From Pseudomonas azadiae (GTDB taxonomy: Bacteria; Pseudomonadota; Gammaproteobacteria; Pseudomonadales; Pseudomonadaceae): a stretch of 64,000 nucleotides of DNA. A program made the translations under genes and the position numbers. The notes beneath the pieces are model-generated. The model was given only the letters and a program-made list of their open reading frames with translations. It had not been told where the DNA came from and did not search any database. The stretch is taken from NCBI RefSeq assembly GCF_019145355.1, contig NZ_JAHSTY010000001.1, positions 2,976,001 through 3,040,000 on the forward strand, read 5' to 3'. The first letter of the stretch is position 1; each line of letters begins with the position of its first letter. Shown here one piece after another: positions 54,504 to 64,000 of this stretch.

Positions 54504-55412
54504 TTAGAGCCCAGGAATATTGGTGCTGTAGCGCTGTGACTGATCGATCAGCCAGTCCCTGAATGCCTGCAGCGAGACTGATTCGACTTTCTTGTCGGGA
54601 ATCATCAGGTAGTAAGCCTTGGCGCTGGTCAGTGGCTCAGTGCACGCGATCACCAATTGATGCTCCTCCAGTTCGCGCTGGATGAAGAATGGGGGGATCA
54701 GCGCAATCCCCATGTCATGCATCGCTGCCTGGGACAACATCGAGAATAGCTCGTAACGCGGTCCTGTCATGTCGCGAGGTACGGTCAGCTGTTGGGCATT
54801 GAACCATTGGCGCCACGCGTAAGGTCGAGTGGTCTGCTGCAGCAGGGGCAGCTCTGCGATCTGTCGAGGGCTGAACTGGGTTGCGCTGCCCAAGAGCCGA
54901 GGGCTGCATACGGGCACGGGGTTCTCTCCCATCAGCCGGTGTGATTCGGTGCCGGACCAATCGGCATCGCCGAAGTAGATCGCTGCGTCGAACTCCGTGT
55001 CGGCAAACAGAAACGGGCGTGTGCGGTTGGTCAGGTTGACGGTGACTTGCGGATGTTGGCGCTGGAAATCCTTGAGGCGAGGTATTAACCACTGAGTGCC
55101 GAACGTGGGGACCACGGCCAATTCGATGGTGTTGGCGCCTTGCTGTCCCATGACGGACAGCGTGTCGCGCTCCACCGCGTCCAGTTGCGTGGCGACGCGA
55201 CGGCTGTAGGACAGCCCCGCTTCCGTCAGCTTCACCCCGCGCCTTGAGCGCCGAAACAGCTCGACACTTAAAAACTCTTCAAGGCTGGCGATCTGTCGAC
55301 AGATGGCGCCTTGAGTGATCGAAAGCTCATGCGCGGCCTTTGTAAAGCTCTCGTGGCGGGCTGCGGCTTCAAAACTGACGAGGGCGGTGGTACTGGGAAT
55401 TTTTCTACGCAT
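54504..55412 (-). CDS. gcdR: LysR family transcriptional regulator (GcdR-like)
   Basis: 302 residues: N-terminal winged helix (about 10-65; FEAAARHESFTKAAHELSITQGAICRQIASLEE) and a periplasmic-fold effector domain (about 90-300). It is divergent from gcdH, the usual arrangement for the activator of glutaryl-CoA dehydrogenase (GcdR in P. aeruginosa and P. putida); the effector is probably glutarate (inference). I chose ATG (MRRKIPSTTAL), five codons after an open GTG. The 157-base gap to gcdH should hold a T-N11-A LysR site. Confidence 0.88.
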   Translation of the reverse strand: MRRKIPSTTALVSFEAAARHESFTKAAHELSITQGAICRQIASLEEFLSVELFRRSRRGVKLTEAGLSYSRRVATQLDAVERDTLSVMGQQGANTIELAVVPTFGTQWLIPRLKDFQRQHPQVTVNLTNRTRPFLFADTEFDAAIYFGDADWSGTESHRLMGENPVPVCSPRLLGSATQFSPRQIAELPLLQQTTRPYAWRQWFNAQQLTVPRDMTGPRYELFSMLSQAAMHDMGIALIPPFFIQRELEEHQLVIACTEPLTSAKAYYLMIPDKKVESVSLQAFRDWLIDQSQRYSTNIPGL

Positions 55413-55569
55413 ATACCGTGTCCTCACTTATAAAGCGCCTGTGCGCCCTTTTTGGACGTTACGAAGTGAGAAATTAGCACAACCCTATGCGCAAACCTCG
55501 TTTGCCCTCTGCGACTGACGGGCCTAGGCTGCTTTCACGACTTCCGATTTTTTCCGCGAGGACTTATTC

Positions 55570-56751
55570 ATGGCTGGCAAGGCAAGCTTCAACTGGATTG
55601 ACCCACTGCTGCTGGATCAACAGCTCACCGAAGAAGAACGCATGGTGCGCGACAGCGCTGAGCAATTTGCCCGGGACAAGCTGGCGCCGCGTGTGCTCGA
55701 AGCCTTTCGCCATGAACAGACTGACCCCGCCATTTTTCGTGAGATGGGCGAGACCGGTTTACTCGGTGCAATGATTCCCGAGCAGTACGGTGGCAGCGGC
55801 TTGAACTACGTCAGCTATGGGCTGATTGCGCGCGAAGTGGAGCGTGTCGATTCCGGCTATCGCTCGATGATGAGCGTGCAATCGTCACTGGTCATGGTGC
55901 CGATCAACGAGTTTGGCACTGAGGCGCAGAAACAGAAGTACCTGCCGAAGCTGGCATCTGGTGAATGGATCGGGTGTTTCGGCCTGACCGAGCCCAATCA
56001 TGGTTCCGACCCGGGGGCGATGATTACCCGTGCTCGCAAAGTCGAGGGTGGCTACAGCCTGACAGGCGCGAAGATGTGGATCACCAATAGCCCGATCGCG
56101 GATGTGTTCGTGGTATGGGGCAAGGACGATGCTGGCGATATCCGTGGCTTTGTCCTGGAGAAAGGCTGGAAAGGTCTCAGCGCGCCGGCGATTCACGGCA
56201 AGGTCGGGCTGCGCGCCTCCATTACTGGCGAGATCGTCATGGATAACGTATTCGTGCCCGAAGAGAACATTTTCCCGGACGTGCGTGGTTTGAAGGGGCC
56301 TTTCACCTGCCTCAACTCTGCGCGTTATGGTATTTCGTGGGGAGCGTTGGGTGCCGCTGAGTTCTGCTGGCATACCGCTCGCCAGTACACCCTTGACCGC
56401 CAGCAGTTCGGCCGTCCGCTGGCGGCGACTCAGCTGATCCAGAAGAAGCTGGCCGACATGCAGACCGAGATCACCCTGGCACTGCAAGGCTGCCTGCGTC
56501 TGGGGCGCATGAAAGACGAAGGGACTGCGGCGGTTGAGATCACCTCGATCATGAAGCGCAACTCGTGTGGCAAGTCCCTGGATATCGCACGCATGGCGCG
56601 CGACATGTTGGGCGGCAACGGTATTTCCGACGAGTTCGGTGTGGCGCGTCACCTGGTCAACCTGGAGGTGGTGAATACCTACGAAGGTACGCATGACGTG
56701 CATGCCCTGATCCTTGGGCGTGCGCAAACCGGTCTTCAGGCGTTCTATTAA
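55570..56751 (+). CDS. gcdH: Glutaryl-CoA dehydrogenase
   Basis: FAD acyl-CoA dehydrogenase that oxidises and decarboxylates glutaryl-CoA to crotonyl-CoA in lysine, glutarate and related catabolism. 393 residues: [34 protein letters not shown] and [17 protein letters not shown] are family blocks. The catalytic base is Glu372 (VNTYEGTHD), and an Arg typical of glutaryl-CoA enzymes is in [11 protein letters not shown]. No other acyl-CoA dehydrogenase would keep both. CoA-transferase gene follows after 12 bases. Confidence 0.95.
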   Translation: MAGKASFNWIDPLLLDQQLTEEERMVRDSAEQFARDKLAPRVLEAFRHEQTDPAIFREMGETGLLGAMIPEQYGGSGLNYVSYGLIAREVERVDSGYRSMMSVQSSLVMVPINEFGTEAQKQKYLPKLASGEWIGCFGLTEPNHGSDPGAMITRARKVEGGYSLTGAKMWITNSPIADVFVVWGKDDAGDIRGFVLEKGWKGLSAPAIHGKVGLRASITGEIVMDNVFVPEENIFPDVRGLKGPFTCLNSARYGISWGALGAAEFCWHTARQYTLDRQQFGRPLAATQLIQKKLADMQTEITLALQGCLRLGRMKDEGTAAVEITSIMKRNSCGKSLDIARMARDMLGGNGISDEFGVARHLVNLEVVNTYEGTHDVHALILGRAQTGLQAFY

Positions 56752-56763
56752 TAGGAGCACGGC

Positions 56764-57984
56764 ATGGGCGCGCTTTCGCATCTGCGGGTACTGGATTTAT
56801 CGCGAGTACTTGCGGGCCCCTGGTCCGGGCAGATTCTCGCGGACCTCGGGGCTGAGGTGATCAAGGTTGAACGTCCGGGGAGTGGTGATGATACGCGCGC
56901 ATGGGGGCCGCCCTTCCTTAAGGATGCCTATGGCGAAAACACCAGTGAGGCGGCGTATTACCTCTCGGCCAATCGTAACAAGCAGTCGGTGACTATCGAC
57001 TTCACGCGGCCGGAAGGGCAGGCACTGGTGCGCGACTTGGCGGCCAAGTCGGACATTCTGATCGAGAATTTCAAGGTGGGTGGTCTTGCGGCGTATGGGC
57101 TGGACTATGAGTCGCTCAAGGAGATTAATCCGGAGCTGATTTACTGCTCGATTACAGGCTTCGGTCAGACGGGGCCCTATGCGGCACGTGCGGGTTATGA
57201 CTTCATGATTCAGGGGCTGGGCGGCCTTATGAGTCTGACCGGCCGGCCCGAGGGTAACGACGGCGCTGGGCCGGTAAAGGTTGGCGTGGCGCTGACTGAT
57301 ATTCTTACAGGGCTCTATTCGACCGTGGCAATACTCGCGGCACTGGCTCATCGGGACCATGACGGCGGTGGGCAGCATATCGATATGGCGTTGCTGGATG
57401 TGCAGGTGGCCTGCCTGGCGAACCAGGCGATGAATTACCTGACGACGGGGGATTCGCCGAAGCGCCTGGGGAATGCTCATCCGAATATCGTGCCTTATCA
57501 GGATTTTCCTACTGCCGATGGTGACTTCATCCTGACGGTGGGTAATGACAGCCAGTTCCGCAAGTTCGCTGAAGTGGCTGGGCAGCCACAGTGGGCGGAT
57601 GATCCGCGCTTCTCTACTAATAAGGTGCGGGTGGCGAATCGGGCGGCGCTGATTCCATTGATTCGCCAGGCTACGGTCTTCAAGACCACCGCTGAGTGGG
57701 TGTCGCAGCTGGAGCGGGTCGGCGTGCCTTGTGGGCCTATCAACGACCTGTCGCAGGTGTTTGCCGATCCTCAGGTCAAGGCGCGCGGGTTGGCGATGGC
57801 GCTGCCGCATCCGCTGGCGGGAATGGTGCCGCAAGTGGCCAGTCCTATACGGTTATCCAAGACGCCGGTGGAATACCGCAGTGCTCCTCCCCTATTGGGG
57901 GAGCATACGGCTCAAGTGCTGCAGGAAGTGCTGGGGTTGGGGTCAATTAACGTGGCGTCTTTGAGGGCGTTGGGGGTTATCTGA
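56764..57984 (+). CDS. CaiB/BaiF family CoA-transferase (probably glutarate-CoA transferase)
   Basis: Type III CoA-transferase; 406 residues. Motifs: LSRVLAGPWSGQILADLGAEVIKVERPG, FGQTGPYAARAGYDFMIQGLGGLMSLTG with catalytic Asp146 (GYDFM), and NQAMNYLTTG. Context right after gcdH suggests activation of glutarate to glutaryl-CoA with succinyl-CoA as donor (the gene is gcdG in some naming; I leave the symbol blank). AGGAGCACGGC precedes the ATG. Confidence 0.9.
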   Translation: MGALSHLRVLDLSRVLAGPWSGQILADLGAEVIKVERPGSGDDTRAWGPPFLKDAYGENTSEAAYYLSANRNKQSVTIDFTRPEGQALVRDLAAKSDILIENFKVGGLAAYGLDYESLKEINPELIYCSITGFGQTGPYAARAGYDFMIQGLGGLMSLTGRPEGNDGAGPVKVGVALTDILTGLYSTVAILAALAHRDHDGGGQHIDMALLDVQVACLANQAMNYLTTGDSPKRLGNAHPNIVPYQDFPTADGDFILTVGNDSQFRKFAEVAGQPQWADDPRFSTNKVRVANRAALIPLIRQATVFKTTAEWVSQLERVGVPCGPINDLSQVFADPQVKARGLAMALPHPLAGMVPQVASPIRLSKTPVEYRSAPPLLGEHTAQVLQEVLGLGSINVASLRALGVI

Positions 57985-58075
57985 GTGTTCTCTTCTATAT
58001 AGACGGCGTTTCAATGGCGTGTTGGTGGTTTTTTAATCAATTCCAACTAGTTGATAGAGAAAGCAAAATTAAGGG

Positions 58076-58103
58076 TTGACGCCAGATCCTGGAAGTCTAT
58101 AAT
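58076..58103 (+). promoter_or_regulatory. rRNA operon promoter P1
   Basis: TTGACG, a 16-base spacer, TATAAT; a near-consensus sigma70 promoter. Upstream is AT-rich, as for rRNA UP elements. About 540 bases before the 16S. Confidence 0.85.
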
Positions 58104-58278
58104 TCGCCCCACTTCCGGCGCAGTCGAAACGGAAAACTCCTTGGTAAACAAAGAGTTATGCGAGATTCGACAGCGGCATGCTTCAGTTCATCGAAGCCTG
58201 GAAGGAGTTGGTAGAGCGGTGTTGTTTGGCTCTATTAACGTTTCGATCTTCTCGGTCGAAAGCGGAGAAAAAGAGGTG

Positions 58279-58306
58279 TTGACAGCAGCGCGTAACGCTG
58301 TAGAAT
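58279..58306 (+). promoter_or_regulatory. rRNA operon promoter P2
   Basis: TTGACA, a 16-base spacer, TAGAAT. A GC-containing region (CGCCTCCCGC) follows, as for stringent promoters. Confidence 0.85.
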
Positions 58307-58388
58307 TCGCCTCCCGCTAACGAGAGATCGGAAGCGCAAGTGGTTGAAGTTGTTGAAGAATTCTTCGAAAACTTCTGAAAATAATCAC

Positions 58389-58416
58389 TTGACAGCAAAT
58401 GAGGCTGCTGTAGAAT
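58389..58416 (+). promoter_or_regulatory. rRNA operon promoter P3
   Basis: TTGACA, a 16-base spacer, TAGAAT, followed by GCGCGCCTC, a GC-rich discriminator typical of stringently controlled rRNA promoters. Confidence 0.88.
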
Positions 58417-58451
58417 GCGCGCCTCGGTTGAGGTGAAAGATCTTAACCAAC

Positions 58452-58463
58452 CGCTCTTTAACA
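58452..58463 (+). promoter_or_regulatory. boxA-like antitermination site before 16S
   Basis: CGCTCTTTAACA matches the boxA consensus (TGCTCTTTAACA) of rRNA antitermination, located in the leader downstream of P3. Confidence 0.8.
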
Positions 58464-58466
58464 ACT

Positions 58467-58487
58467 GAATCAAGCAATTCGTGTGGG
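58467..58487 (+). other. 5' strand of the 16S processing stem
   Basis: The 21 bases here are the exact reverse complement of 60179-60199, after the 16S. Such a stem is the known RNase III cutting site for pre-16S. Confidence 0.85.
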
Positions 58488-58613
58488 TGCTTGTGGGGTC
58501 AGACTGATAGTCAACAAGATTATCAGCATCACAAGTTACTCCGCGAGAAATCAAAGATGTAACCAACGATTGCTGAGCCAAGTTTAGGGTTTCTTAAAAA
58601 CCCAAAGATGTTT

Positions 58614-60150
<1,537 letters not shown>

Positions 60151-60178
60151 ATCGACGACATCAGCTGCTCCATAAGTT

Positions 60179-60199
60179 CCCACACGAATTGCTTGATTC
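60179..60199 (+). other. 3' strand of the 16S processing stem
   Basis: Perfect complement of 58467-58487; see that entry. Confidence 0.85.
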
Positions 60200-60272
60200 A
60201 TTGAAGAAGACGATAGAAGCAGCTTTAAGCTCCAAGCTGATAGCTCAAAGCTAATCAGTTGCGCTCGAAATT

Positions 60273-60349
<77 letters not shown>

Positions 60350-60359
60350 ATTTTGTTAT

Positions 60360-60435
60360 GGGGCCATAGCTCAGCTGGGAGAGCGCCTGCCTTGCACGCA
60401 GGAGGTCAACGGTTCGATCCCGTTTGGCTCCACCA
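60360..60435 (+). tRNA. tRNA-Ala (anticodon UGC)
   Basis: 76 nt with encoded CCA. Acceptor GGGGCCA/TGGCTCC (with a G-U), anticodon loop CTTGCAC with UGC at 60393-60395, T loop GGTTCGATC. Ten bases after tRNA-Ile. Confidence 0.97.
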
Positions 60436-60509
60436 TTAACTGCTTCTGCTGTTAGAGTTTAGAAATGAATATTCTGAAGTGAATATTGATTTCTAGTCTT
60501 TGATTAGAT

Positions 60510-60535
60510 CGTTCTTTAAAAATTTGGGTATGTGA
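60510..60535 (+). promoter_or_regulatory. boxA-like site and processing strand before 23S
   Basis: CGTTCTTTAAAAA (60510-60522) resembles boxA. The following AATTTGGGTATGTGA is nearly the complement of TCACATACCCAATTT after the 23S (63663-63678), a likely pre-23S processing stem. Confidence 0.7.
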
Positions 60536-60671
60536 TAGAAAGATAGACTGAACGTTACTTTCACTGGTAACGGATCAGGCTAAGGTAAAATTTGTGAGTT
60601 CTCTTAACGAGAAATTCGAATTTTCGGCGAATGTTGTCTTCACAGTATAACCAGATTGCTTGGGGTTATAT

Positions 60672-63563
<2,892 letters not shown>

Positions 63564-63719
63564 ATAACACCCAAGCAATTTGACGACTCTAACGAGCATC
63601 AGATTGCGGTGTGTGAAGACGAGATGAACCGAAAGTTCGACGCTCACAAAACACCGAAAGCTGTCACATACCCAATTTGCTGAAGCGAGGCCATCTGGCC
63701 ACGACTCAGTACCCGAATT

Positions 63720-63835
63720 TCTTGACGACCATAGAGCATTGGAACCACCTGATCCCATCCCGAACTCAGCAGTGAAACGATGCATCGCCGATGGTAGTGT
63801 GGGGTTTCCCCATGTGAGAGTAGGTCATCGTCAAG
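63720..63835 (+). rRNA. 5S ribosomal RNA
   Basis: 116 nt. Starts TCTTGACGACCATAGAGC and ends GGTCATCGTCAAG; ends pair as expected. The exact last base is not certain by one. Confidence 0.95.
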
Positions 63836-63844
63836 ATTAAATTC

Positions 63845-63883
63845 CAAAACCCCTGTTTGCTAGCGCAAACAGGGGTTTTGTTT
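63845..63883 (+). terminator. Strong intrinsic terminator after the 5S
   Basis: CAAAACCCCTGTTTGC pairs perfectly (16 bp) with GCAAACAGGGGTTTTG, loop TAGC, followed by TTT. Confidence 0.92.
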
Positions 63884-63945
63884 ATGTAGAAGTCCATGAA
63901 TTTTCGCCGGCCTGTTATTTAAACGACGGTCTGGTAAACAGAATT

Positions 63946-64000
63946 TCTTGACGACCATAGAGCATTGGAACCACCTGATCCCATCCCGAACTCAGTAGTG
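63946..64000 (+). rRNA. Second 5S ribosomal RNA (cut by window edge)
   Basis: 55 bases match the first 5S with one visible change (CTCAGCAGTG in copy 1, CTCAGTAGTG in copy 2). It is preceded by GAATT as in copy 1, but beyond the terminator at 63845-63883. Further copy structure cannot be seen from here. Confidence 0.9.

Noticed and set aside
58051..58320. Frame of 89 codons in the rRNA leader
   Set aside because: It contains two promoters (P1 and P2) of the rrn operon and has no plausible protein pattern.

Overview
The window is chromosomal DNA from a Pseudomonas of the P. fluorescens group. The evidence is the 16S rRNA gene, Pseudomonas-type REP palindromes built on GTGGGAGC(T/G)GGCTTGCC, high-GC codon use, and a gene order (metNIQ, znu-zur, thrB, polA-ErsA-engB, cc4-dsbA, kinB-algB, gltP, citrate transporter) that resembles the P. 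aeruginosa PAO1 chromosome near PA5471-PA5505 as I remember it. Apart from one standalone Bro-N gene with an elaborate leader, no prophage, transposase, integrase or CRISPR array was found.

Layout. 0-6.4 kb: end of an aa3-type cytochrome c oxidase locus (ctaD end, ctaG, ctaE, a DUF2909 gene on the other strand, SURF1, a thioredoxin-like membrane protein, ctaA, cyoE, sco), which supplies subunits, heme A and copper to one enzyme. 6.4-7.4 kb: REPs flanking a structured leader and a small Bro-N protein. 7.4-9.9 kb: metNIQ methionine importer. 10-12.3 kb: katE large catalase. 12.4-16.2 kb: zinc uptake (lipoprotein, znuB, znuC, zur, and divergent znuA behind a Zur-box-like site). 16.4-27.1 kb: thrB, a DUF2782 gene, polA, an ErsA/Spot42-like sRNA, engB, a truncated cytochrome, cytochrome c4, dsbA, a DNase I-like phosphatase, a diguanylate cyclase and an AmpDh2-like amidase. 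27.1-31.6 kb: the kinB-algB two-component system, then three small envelope genes ending in an Ivy lysozyme inhibitor.

32-45 kb: gltP, a SpmA/SpmB-like protein, a four-gene Mla-like lipid transporter (lipoprotein, MCE protein, ATPase, STAS-permease fusion), a DUF5924 membrane protein, an M16 peptidase, a Na/phosphate symporter with a PhoU-like tail, a TerC protein and a CitMHS citrate carrier. 45.5-49.2 kb: a putative metalloprotease, three tandem DUF2388 genes and a DUF1127 gene, with shared ACTGTAC motifs nearby. 49.5-58 kb: an acetyl-CoA hydrolase/CoA-transferase, the split transhydrogenase pntAA-pntAB-pntB, and the glutarate module gcdR/gcdH/CoA-transferase. 58-64 kb: an rRNA operon with three tandem promoters, 16S, tRNA-Ile(GAU), tRNA-Ala(UGC), 23S, 5S, a strong terminator, and the start of a second 5S at the window edge.

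The best candidate for an undescribed system is the leader at 6655-6889. It holds nested helices, a terminator hairpin with a competing antiterminator, and two copies of CGTTAGG that can pair with one CCTAACG. The second copy lies over the ribosome-binding site of the Bro-N gene. Also notable are a cytochrome reduced to its C-terminus, a perfect 44-bp inverted repeat beside a half REP, the ACTGTAC cluster, and the second 5S beyond a terminator. All functional calls are from reading sequence and translations; no database search was run.
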